Positions 1 through 5,423 of a DNA stretch of 6,997 nucleotides are shown here, one piece after another. The notes below the pieces were generated by a model. The model ran no database searches. It was not told the origin of the DNA and saw only the letters and a list, made by a program, of their open reading frames with translations. The position numbers and the translations under genes were made by a program. How positions within the stretch are numbered: the stretch's first letter is position 1; each line of letters begins with the position of its first letter. Origin of the DNA: JASJHI01 sp965371355 (GTDB taxonomy: Bacteria > Actinomycetota > Acidimicrobiia > Acidimicrobiales > Ilumatobacteraceae); NCBI GenBank assembly GCA_965371355.1, contig CBDUYD010000153.1:1-6997 (forward strand), given 5' to 3'.

Positions 1-1
1 G

Positions 2-1027
2 ATCGATGCAGCGCTCGCCCTCCTCTACGACCGTCCGGCCGAGGGCTCCCGGCGAGTGGGAGGCCGACGCGGCGGCGGCCTCGGCCGTTCGAAGCCCGGG
101 GTCATCCGGTGGCTCGGCGACATCCGCCGCTACTTCCCCACGCCGGTCGTCCAGATCATGCAGCGCGATGCGGTCGAACGCCTCGATCTCAAGCAACTCC
201 TCCTCGAACCCGAACTGCTCTCCTCGCTCGAACCCGATCTCCACCTGGTGACGCTGCTCGTCGAACTCAACCGCGTGTTGCCCGACGAGACCAGGGCAAC
301 GGCGCGGCAGGTGATCGCCTCGGTGCTCGCCGACATCGAGCGGCGGCTCACCGACCAGACCCGCCAAGCGGTGAGGGGAGCCCTCGCGCGATCCACCCGG
401 ACCCGCCGTCCGCGGCCCGGCGACATCGACTGGCCGCACACGATCCAGGCCAACCTGCGGCACTGGATTCCCGAACGTCGCACGCTGATTCCCGAGCGGC
501 TCGTCGGCCACGGCCGCCGTCAGCGGAGCCTGGCCCGCGATGTGATCATCGCCGTCGATCAATCGGGTTCGATGGCCGACAGCGTGGTGTACGCGTCGCT
601 GTTCGGCGGGGTCCTCGCGCAGCTCCCCGCGCTGCGCACGCAGTTCATCGCCTTCGACACGGCGGTCACCGACCTGACCCCGTTCCTCCACGACCCGGTC
701 GAGGTGCTCTTCGGGGTGCAGCTGGGCGGGGGGACCGACATCGCCAATGCCCTCGGCTACTGCGGCAAACTCGTCGAGCGCCCGCGCGAGACGGTGCTGT
801 TCCTCATCTCGGACCTCTTCGAAGGTGGCAACAGCGAGCTGATGCGGCGAAGGGTGGGCGAGTTCGTCGAATCCGGCGTCACCGTGGTCGTGCTGCTGGC
901 GTTGAGCGACGAGGGCACCCCCGCCCACGATCACGACCACGCCGCGGCGCTCGCCGCACTCGGAGCCACGGTGATGTCGACGACCCCCGCCGAGTTCCCG
1001 GCCGTTCTCCACGACGCCCTGCTCTGA
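2..1027 (+). CDS. VWA domain-containing CoxE-like protein (5' truncated by window edge)
   Basis: The reading frame is open from the first bases, so the true start lies upstream; an in-frame GTG at 56 is possible but cuts into conserved-looking sequence. The 341 visible residues contain a helical region (about 35-155, around IRRWLGDIRRYFP-like sequence) and then a von Willebrand A domain. The metal-ion-dependent adhesion site is intact: DQSGS at visible residues 186-190, the MIDAS Thr in GGGTDI near 245, and the Asp in LISDLFEGG near 271. Relatives of this type (VWA/CoxE, COG-type partners of MoxR AAA ATPases and DUF5682 or SWIM proteins) are usually encoded beside such a chaperone-like ATPase, which would be just outside the window. 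The molecular role is unknown; metal-dependent protein binding is the family expectation. The protein looks soluble, with no signal peptide or membrane segment visible. It is not obviously part of the SOS genes downstream. Confidence 0.88.
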   Translation: MDAALALLYDRPAEGSRRVGGRRGGGLGRSKPGVIRWLGDIRRYFPTPVVQIMQRDAVERLDLKQLLLEPELLSSLEPDLHLVTLLVELNRVLPDETRATARQVIASVLADIERRLTDQTRQAVRGALARSTRTRRPRPGDIDWPHTIQANLRHWIPERRTLIPERLVGHGRRQRSLARDVIIAVDQSGSMADSVVYASLFGGVLAQLPALRTQFIAFDTAVTDLTPFLHDPVEVLFGVQLGGGTDIANALGYCGKLVERPRETVLFLISDLFEGGNSELMRRRVGEFVESGVTVVVLLALSDEGTPAHDHDHAAALAALGATVMSTTPAEFPAVLHDALL

Positions 1028-1054
1028 AGCTCCGGAAGCTAGCGTGGCTGCTTC

Positions 1055-1516
1055 ATGGGTCAGTTGGTCGACGTCACCGAGAAGCCGAGTTCGACACCGG
1101 GTGTGGTCCGCTTCGAGTTGAACCGCACGCTGTCGGGCATGGGACACGAGCGGTTCCGGTCGGTCGACGACGCCTACGGCGACACCCCGTCAGACGAGCT
1201 CGCCCGGCGACTGTTCTCCACCGGGCAGATCGACGCGCTCCACGTGTACGCCAACATCATCACGGTCGACATTGCGCAGGGATCCGATTCCGACGGCCTT
1301 GCCGACATCGTGCGCGACCTCTACACGTACTGGAAGCCCGGCGTGGAGCCGCCGTCGTTCGAGGATCTCCAGCCGGCCGAGCCCGAGGCCCCGAGCGGTG
1401 ATGAGGCGCCCGGGGTGGATGCTGGTGACGCCGCCCTCTCCGAGGCCGCTAAGCGGGTTCCCGCCGATCTGCTCGAGCGCAGCCGTCAGGCGCGCGAGCG
1501 CTGGAACGCCAAGTAG
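1055..1516 (+). CDS. Nfu/NifU N-terminal domain-containing protein, no Fe-S domain
   Basis: This 153-residue protein starts with an Nfu_N-like module (about residues 3-90). Features supporting the assignment are the opening VTEKPSSTPGVVRFELNR, then GMGHERF, DELARRLF and the strand HVYANIITVDIA. In Nfu proteins this module precedes a C-terminal CxxC domain that assembles Fe-S clusters. Here that domain is absent and the protein has no cysteine at all, so it cannot itself hold a cluster through Cys ligands. The tail (about 105-153) is Ala/Glu/Pro/Asp-rich and then becomes basic-helical (LLERSRQARERWNAK), probably flexible. The ATG at 1055 is 27 nt after the VWA stop; no Shine-Dalgarno is visible, but a TAGCGT hexamer lies 9 nt upstream. 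Whether it is co-transcribed with the VWA gene is uncertain. The family call rests on remembered sequence patterns; the function is unknown. Confidence 0.8.
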   Translation: MGQLVDVTEKPSSTPGVVRFELNRTLSGMGHERFRSVDDAYGDTPSDELARRLFSTGQIDALHVYANIITVDIAQGSDSDGLADIVRDLYTYWKPGVEPPSFEDLQPAEPEAPSGDEAPGVDAGDAALSEAAKRVPADLLERSRQARERWNAK

Positions 1517-1546
1517 CCGAATCCGGTCGATTCCCGCGGCTGGCTC

Positions 1547-1583
1547 TTGTCCCACCGAACACCAGTTCGGTAGGATCCACGCT
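1547..1583 (+). promoter_or_regulatory. SOS-regulated promoter of imuA'-imuB-nudix
   Basis: A candidate -35 element TTGTCC (1547-1552) and -10 element TAGGAT (1571-1576) are separated by 18 bp. The LexA box occupies that spacer almost exactly, so bound repressor would block RNA polymerase. The -10 ends 7 nt before the GTG start at 1584, which would give a leaderless or nearly leaderless mRNA. An alternative reading is that AGGA (1572-1575) is a Shine-Dalgarno 8 nt before the GTG, with transcription starting further upstream. The promoter elements are inferred from spacing and consensus only. Confidence 0.55.
1554..1571 (+). promoter_or_regulatory. LexA-binding SOS box upstream of imuA'
   Basis: The sequence is a perfect 7-bp inverted repeat, ACCGAAC-ACCA-GTTCGGT, with a 4-bp centre. 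It contains the core CGAAC-N4-GTTCG of the SOS box used by LexA in mycobacteria and other Gram-positive bacteria. It lies 12 bp before the imuA' start codon. Presence of the box in front of a mutasome operon is what is known in mycobacteria, so DNA-damage induction is well supported. Confidence 0.9.
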
Positions 1584-2240
1584 GTGGAACTGGCACTCGA
1601 TCTCTCAGACGACCCGATCGCACCGCTGACAGCGCTCGCCGAACAGGTCGCCCCGATCTCGCTCGCTCGTGAGCGGACGCTCCCCCTTCCGTCGGATCTG
1701 TTCGATGTCTTTCCCGAAGGTGGTCTGGTCAGGGGGCGTTCCGTGTCGTGCACCGGGCCGTCGGCGACGTCGCTCGCCCTCTCGCTCGTCTCGCGGGCGA
1801 TCGCCGAGGGGGCTTGGCTGGCGCTGATCGATCTCCCGACGATCGGCCTCGACGCGGCCGGCGAGTACGGCATCCCGCTCGAGCGGATCGTGCGCGTCGA
1901 CACAGCCGACGGGGGTGCACACCGGTGGTCCGACGTGGTGGCAGCAGCCGCTGACGGATTCGACGTGTTGATGGTGCGCGTCCCATCCGACGTGTCGCCC
2001 ACGATCATGCGCAAGGTGATGACCCGTGTGCAGCAGCGCGGTGTGGTGGTCGTCGTGCTCGGCGATCCGGGCCCGATGGCATGCGACGCCGAACTCAGCG
2101 TCGATTCGGCGGTCTGGGAAGGTGTGCTCGACGGTGCCGGGCATCTGCGGCAACGCACGGTGACCATCCGGTCGGGTGGGCGCCGGGTTCCCGGCAGGTG
2201 TCATCGAGACCTGCTGCTCCCAGCTCCATCGCGGCGATAG
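1584..2240 (+). CDS. imuA': ImuA'-like mutasome accessory protein
   Basis: This 218-residue protein is a RecA-fold-like accessory factor of the actinobacterial mutasome, in which ImuA' contacts ImuB and DnaE2 during SOS translesion synthesis. Evidence is its place directly before imuB under a LexA box, its length, and the family pattern: a PLPSDLFDVFPEGGLVRG region (about 33-50), a strand-loop CTGPSATS (56-63) where RecA would have its P-loop, then LALIDLPTIGLDAAGEYGIPLERIVRVD, VLMVRVPSDV, and VVVVVLGDPGP. The P-loop lacks the Gly-Lys-Ser/Thr of a Walker A motif, as expected for ImuA' proteins, so ATP hydrolysis is doubtful. A basic C-terminal tail follows. The GTG at 1584 is chosen because it sits just after the promoter and SOS box; the frame is open further upstream, but that part overlaps the preceding gene and the operator. 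The stop is 2 nt before the proposed imuB start. Confidence 0.85.
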   Translation: MELALDLSDDPIAPLTALAEQVAPISLARERTLPLPSDLFDVFPEGGLVRGRSVSCTGPSATSLALSLVSRAIAEGAWLALIDLPTIGLDAAGEYGIPLERIVRVDTADGGAHRWSDVVAAAADGFDVLMVRVPSDVSPTIMRKVMTRVQQRGVVVVVLGDPGPMACDAELSVDSAVWEGVLDGAGHLRQRTVTIRSGGRRVPGRCHRDLLLPAPSRR

Positions 2241-2242
2241 CG

Positions 2243-3883
2243 GTGACGAATCGTGATCCGGAGACCCCGGCACGGATGGTCACCGTCTGGTGCCCCGACT
2301 GGTCGGTGACCGCTGCGGGATTCGGTGCCGACGCACCTGCCGCTGTGATGGCCGCCAACCGCGTCGTGTCGCGCACGGTGGCCGCCGGCGAGGAAGGGGT
2401 CGTCGTCGGTCAGCGGCAACGTCAAGCCCAGCGACGTTGCCCGGAGATCGCACTCGTCGACCACGATCCGGCCCGCGACGCCCGCGAGTTCGAGCCGGTC
2501 GTCGCGGCGATCGCCGAGTTGTCGCCGCGCCTCGACGTGGTCGAGCCCGGGTGGGTCTGCCTGTCGGCGCGCGGCCCGTCGCGCTACTTCGGTGGCGATC
2601 CGGCGCTCGCCGATCTGCTCGTCGAGCGCGTCCTCGCCGTCGGGCACGCATCGTCGATCGGCATCGCCGACGGACGGTTCGCATCGGGAATCGCGGCGCG
2701 CCTCGCCCAGCGCCGGGGTCGGCCGGTCATCGTCGAGCAGGGTGGATCCGCCGGGTTCTGCGCAGGGCTGTCGGTCGGTTGGCTGCAGACGCTCGGTGAG
2801 GCCGACCCCGAACTCGTCGAGTTGTTCGTCAGGCTGGGGTTGCGCCGTCTCGGCGACCTCGCTGCGCTCCCGGCGAGCGATGTGCTCGGCCGCTTCGGCA
2901 ATCCCGGCGCCCACGCCCACCGGCTGGCCTCGGCGATCGACCTCCGTCCCCCGGGTTCCACAGATCCGGCACCCGAGCGTCGGCTCGATCAGGTGCTCGA
3001 CGACCCGCTCGCCCAGTCGACAGCGGTGGTCTTCGCCGCCAAGCAGCTCGCCGACCAACTCGCCGGTTCGCTCGCCGCCGACGGTCGTGTCTGCACACGT
3101 CTCGTCGTGCTGCTCGAGACCGAGCACGGCGAGCGGTCCGAACGGTCGTGGTACCGGTCGGCGGGAATGTCGTCGTCGGCGATGGTCGAGCGCGTGCGGT
3201 GGCAGCTCGACGCGTGGATCGAGCTCCCGCGCGGGAGTGAGAACGAGATCACCGGGGGTGTGACGCTGATCCGCCTGACCCCCGACGAGGTCCGCGCCGA
3301 CGAGGGGATGCAGCTCGGGTTGTGGGGTGGGCAGACCGATGCCGACCGCCGCGCGGCGAGGGCGATCGCCCGGCTCGGCACGTTGGTGTCCGACGACGCG
3401 GTCACCGTTCCCTCGTGGCAGGGCGGGCGCCTCCCGGCCGATCGCTATCGGTGGATCCCCGCCTCGACAGTCGATCTCGACCAGCAGCGCAGGGTCGTTT
3501 CTCCGGCGTCGACCGGGAGCGGCCCCGATGGTCCGTGGCCGGGTTGTCTCCCGTCGCCGTCGCCGGCGACCGTGCTGGTCGAACCGCAGGCGATCGATGT
3601 CCTCGACGCCGATGGCGACTCGGTGACGGTGAGTGGACGCGGCATCGTCAGCGGTACCCCTGCATCGTTCCGGCTGCTCGAGGGGAATGAGATGTCGGGA
3701 TGGCGGCCCGGGCGTTCCCGTCCGATCACCGGTTGGGCGGGACCCTGGCCGATCGACGAGCGGTGGTGGGAACCCACCCGTCACCGCCGTCAAGCGCGCT
3801 TCCAGATGCTCACCGACGACGGTTGCGGTTACCTCGTCGTCGCCGAGCAGCGCCGCTGGTGGGTCAACGCGATCTACGACTGA
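2243..3883 (+). CDS. imuB: ImuB, catalytically inactive Y-family polymerase-like mutasome adaptor
   Basis: This 546-residue protein is the SOS adaptor that recruits DnaE2 and ImuA' to the sliding clamp. A Y-family core is visible: the N-terminal strand VTVWCPDW (13-20), then AANRVVSRT, QRQRQAQRRCPEIALVDHDPARD, a palm segment ending LSARGPSRYFGG (107-118), a helix-hairpin-helix-like region (about 190-220, RLGDLAALPASDVLGRFG), and a little-finger-like region to about 350. The Asp-Glu pair of the SxDE catalytic motif is replaced (S108-A-R-G), and the first strand lacks the D-x-D pattern, so polymerase activity is not expected. A beta-clamp-binding motif QLGLWG lies at residues 357-362, as in mycobacterial ImuB (QLPLWG). 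The C-terminal third (WAGPWPIDERWW near the end) is the ImuB-specific interaction region. GTG 2243 is preferred for tight coupling to imuA'; ATG 2276, with GGAG 12 nt upstream, is a real alternative and would remove 11 residues. Confidence 0.92.
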   Translation: MTNRDPETPARMVTVWCPDWSVTAAGFGADAPAAVMAANRVVSRTVAAGEEGVVVGQRQRQAQRRCPEIALVDHDPARDAREFEPVVAAIAELSPRLDVVEPGWVCLSARGPSRYFGGDPALADLLVERVLAVGHASSIGIADGRFASGIAARLAQRRGRPVIVEQGGSAGFCAGLSVGWLQTLGEADPELVELFVRLGLRRLGDLAALPASDVLGRFGNPGAHAHRLASAIDLRPPGSTDPAPERRLDQVLDDPLAQSTAVVFAAKQLADQLAGSLAADGRVCTRLVVLLETEHGERSERSWYRSAGMSSSAMVERVRWQLDAWIELPRGSENEITGGVTLIRLTPDEVRADEGMQLGLWGGQTDADRRAARAIARLGTLVSDDAVTVPSWQGGRLPADRYRWIPASTVDLDQQRRVVSPASTGSGPDGPWPGCLPSPSPATVLVEPQAIDVLDADGDSVTVSGRGIVSGTPASFRLLEGNEMSGWRPGRSRPITGWAGPWPIDERWWEPTRHRRQARFQMLTDDGCGYLVVAEQRRWWVNAIYD

Positions 3884-3903
3884 CGAATACGGTGCGTTGC
3901 ACC

Positions 3904-4470
3904 ATGCCACGAGATCACCCAGCGCTCCCGACCGTCGAACTCCGGCGCCGCATCCGCTCCGACGTCGCGGCCCGCCTGCCGGTCGACGAGCGGGAGGCGG
4001 TGTCGGTAGCGAGGTTCCTCGGGCTGTACGACGCACTCGACTCGCCGTTCGACATCGACGCCGACCCCGTGCACGTCACCGCGTCGGGAATCGTCATCGG
4101 CCGGCGGGGTGTGTTGCTGCACGAACACAAGCGGCTCGGGATCTGGATCCAGCCGGGTGGCCACATCGACCCCGGCGAGACGCCGTGGGAGGCTGCGCTG
4201 CGCGAGACGCGTGAGGAGACCGGTCTCGACGGTCGGTTCGCAGGCCCGTTCGGTGACGACGGCGCGCCGGCGCTCGCCCATGTCGATGTGCACGCGGGTG
4301 GTCGTGGGCACACCCACCTCGATCTGCGTTACCTGCTCGACGGCGGCGACGATGATCCCGACCCACCCGAGGGTGAGAGTCAGGCGATCGGGTGGTTCGA
4401 CTGGTCAGCAGCGATCGACCTCACCGACGATGGCCTGCGCGGCGCCCTCATCGCCCTCCACCCCCGGTAA
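3904..4470 (+). CDS. Nudix hydrolase, third gene of the SOS operon
   Basis: This 188-residue protein should cleave a nucleoside diphosphate linked to another moiety; the substrate cannot be told from sequence. The Nudix box is complete from G86 to L108, matching G-x5-E-x7-RE-x2-EE-x-G-U with E92, R100, E101, E104, E105 and G107. It is preceded by the strand VTASGIVIGRRGVLLHEHKR and followed by GHTHLDLRYLL, typical of the actinobacterial MutT-like group. An N-terminal helical extension (about 1-50) is larger than in the minimal MutT. ATG 3904 is 20 nt after the imuB stop on the same strand, so it probably shares the LexA-controlled transcript. A TACGGT hexamer 10 nt upstream could provide an additional internal promoter. 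An in-frame GTG at 3892 is an alternative start. A role in cleaning oxidised nucleotides or nucleotide signals during SOS is inference from position only. Confidence 0.9.
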   Translation: MPRDHPALPTVELRRRIRSDVAARLPVDEREAVSVARFLGLYDALDSPFDIDADPVHVTASGIVIGRRGVLLHEHKRLGIWIQPGGHIDPGETPWEAALRETREETGLDGRFAGPFGDDGAPALAHVDVHAGGRGHTHLDLRYLLDGGDDDPDPPEGESQAIGWFDWSAAIDLTDDGLRGALIALHPR

Positions 4471-4498
4471 CCAGGGTTCACTCGGCGGGGGGTGGAGG
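4455..4498. terminator. Stem-loop across the convergent gene ends
   Basis: CCTCCACCCCC (4455-4465) and GGGGGTGGAGG (4488-4498) form a perfect 11-bp, almost all G-C inverted repeat with a 22-nt loop. The loop contains both stop codons (TAA at 4468-4470 on +, TGA at 4480-4478 on -), and the arms encode the last residues of the Nudix protein and of the cysteine hydrolase. The symmetry would let it act in both directions. There is no following T-run, so it is not a textbook intrinsic terminator; many actinobacterial terminators lack the T-run. Coding constraint on proline-rich C-termini could also contribute. Confidence 0.5.
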
Positions 4499-5119
4499 CA
4501 CGTCGACGGGGATCTCCCGGCCGAGGCGGGCGCCGTTGAGAAGTTCGAGGCGGTCGCCGCTCCAGAAACGGCCAGGGTCGTACCAGTTGACGGGGCGGTC
4601 GTCGCCGAGAAGCCCCATCCGTTCGTAGGTGGCGGCGACGACCTCGGCGCAGTAGATCGACTCGAGTGACGCCTTCTTCCGGAGCCGGCCCTTCAGCCAG
4701 TGCATGGTGAGACCGCGCGTCGATGGGAAGCGGCGCCCGTTCATCTCGTCGACCACCTCGAGCGCGGCGTCCTCCATGGCGGTCGTGGCGATCGGATCGA
4801 GCTGCCGGAAATACGCCAACTGCCCGTAGCGGTGGACCCATGTCGTCACGGAATCCTCCAACCGGTGGAGTTGCGCGCCGCGCTGGGTGGTTGCCGACCA
4901 GACGTCGGTGACCGCCCGCCCGAGTTCCGCGTGCCAGAGCAGGGGCGGCAGATCGTCGAGCGCGAGGACCATCGCGACGTGGTTGACCGGGCTGTTGGTC
5001 GCCGCGCGGATCGCCCGGTCGGCGAGCTTGTGGCCGGTGAAGACCCAGATGTCGCCACTGCGCGCCTCGCGGGCTGCCTGAGAAAGCGGGATCGCGCCGG
5101 ATGTCGTCTTCTTGGCCAC
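4478..5119 (-). CDS. YiiX/YebB-like (C92, permuted NlpC/P60) cysteine hydrolase
   Basis: This 213-residue protein resembles the circularly permuted papain-fold hydrolases related to E. coli YiiX and YaeF (Peptidase_C92/DUF830). The opening GDIWVFTG (22-29) and SPVNHVAMVLAL (43-54) match the family's GDI...SHV pattern, placing the candidate catalytic His at residue 47. The single cysteine, C157 in the segment IYCAEVVAATYERMGLL, is in the position of the nucleophile after the His, which is the permuted order. HAEL (63-66) may supply another polar residue. No signal peptide or membrane segment is visible, so it is probably cytoplasmic or exported by an unknown route; members may hydrolyse amide or thioester bonds, substrate unknown. 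The start is GTG, with no Shine-Dalgarno; TACGGT ends 6 nt before it. It is convergent to the Nudix gene (7-nt gap) and divergent from the small membrane protein. Confidence 0.82.
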   Translation of the reverse strand: MAKKTTSGAIPLSQAAREARSGDIWVFTGHKLADRAIRAATNSPVNHVAMVLALDDLPPLLWHAELGRAVTDVWSATTQRGAQLHRLEDSVTTWVHRYGQLAYFRQLDPIATTAMEDAALEVVDEMNGRRFPSTRGLTMHWLKGRLRKKASLESIYCAEVVAATYERMGLLGDDRPVNWYDPGRFWSGDRLELLNGARLGREIPVDVPPPPAE

Positions 5120-5160
5120 CGCACTACCGTAGGGGTGGTGTCGACGAGCATGTGGGATCG
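5120..5160. promoter_or_regulatory. Divergent promoter region with overlapping -10-like elements
   Basis: Only 41 bp separate two divergent start codons. The minus strand carries TACGGT (5131 down to 5126), ending 6 nt before the GTG of the cysteine hydrolase. The plus strand carries the overlapping TACCGT (5125-5130), which would give an untranslated leader of about 23 nt for the small membrane protein. An imperfect inverted repeat, CACTACC (5122-5128) and GGTGGTG (5134-5140), with 6 of 7 positions paired, surrounds them and could be an operator. No convincing -35 was found for either direction. Confidence 0.4.
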
Positions 5161-5355
5161 ATGAAGATGTGGAAGTGGATCGGCCTCGCCGGACTGATCG
5201 GCGCGGCCGCCGTCGGGGCCGGTGTCCTCATCAGCCGGAGAAGCCGCGAGTACGAGAACCTCGATGACGCCGAGTTGAGCGAACGTCTGCATCAACGCCT
5301 CGAGCAGGCGCGGGCGAGGCAGACGACGGCCGGCCCCGACGCGCCAACAAGCTGA
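5161..5355 (+). CDS. Small single-pass membrane protein of unknown function
   Basis: This is a 64-residue protein. Residues about 6-24 (WIGLAGLIGAAAVGAGVLI) form one hydrophobic, Gly/Ala-rich membrane segment, followed by the positive cluster SRRSR, which suggests the C-terminal part stays in the cytoplasm. The remainder, ENLDDAELSERLHQRLEQARARQ, is a highly charged amphipathic helix that could form a short coiled coil; the last ten residues look disordered. I do not recognise a named family. Start choice is uncertain: ATG 5161 has GGGA only 3 nt upstream, while ATG 5167 has the same GGGA 9 nt upstream and gives MWKWIGLAG; GTG 5152 is also in frame. It ends 27 bp before the core dnaE2 SOS box. 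Confidence 0.7.
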   Translation: MKMWKWIGLAGLIGAAAVGAGVLISRRSREYENLDDAELSERLHQRLEQARARQTTAGPDAPTS

Positions 5356-5367
5356 CCTGGCTCACGT

Positions 5368-5410
5368 GAACGAATGTATTGGCGAACTTGTGTTCGTAGT
5401 ACATATGTTC
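5368..5410 (+). promoter_or_regulatory. dnaE2 SOS operator: perfect LexA box with degenerate flanking copies
   Basis: The core CGAAC-TTGT-GTTCG (5383-5396) is a perfect actinobacterial SOS box. On each side is a partial copy with the same GAAC-N4-GTTC layout: GAAC-GAAT-GTAT (5368-5379, good left half) and GTAC-ATAT-GTTC (5399-5410, good right half). The three units begin at 5368, 5384 and 5399, about one and a half helical turns apart. A possible -35 is TTGGCG (5379-5384), with -10 candidates TACATA (5400-5405) or TATGTT (5404-5409), so a bound LexA would overlap the promoter. The core box is strong; the flanking sites and promoter elements are inferred. Confidence 0.85.
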
Positions 5411-5423
5411 GAGAATGGGGCGG

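Noticed and set aside
86..94. GTTCG half-site near the left edge and other lone GTTCG/CGAAC words
   Set aside because: These lie inside coding sequence without a matching half-site four bases away; the words are frequent in this base composition.
1026..1054. Short GAAGC/GCTTC repeat between the VWA and Nfu genes as a terminator
   Set aside because: The stem is only 5 bp, with no T-run; chance is more likely.
109..1401. 430-codon + strand frame overlapping the VWA and Nfu genes
   Set aside because: Arg/Pro/Ala-rich, crosses two supported genes in another frame, no motif.
1272..1583. Upstream extension of the imuA' frame
   Set aside because: It overlaps the Nfu-domain gene and the LexA operator and has the composition of an out-of-frame translation; the family begins near the GTG at 1584.
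1190..2167. 325-codon minus-strand frame opposite the Nfu gene and imuA'
   Set aside because: Ser/Thr/Arg-rich shadow that would run through the SOS promoter; no domain.
2201..4036. 611-codon open frame on the minus strand opposite imuB
   Set aside because: It mirrors imuB codon by codon in G+C-rich DNA, has low-complexity Arg/Pro-rich content, no recognisable domain, and conflicts with a strongly supported gene.
5101..5160. Upstream extension of the small membrane protein to 5101
   Set aside because: It would overlap the start of the divergent hydrolase gene and adds no conserved or hydrophobic sequence.
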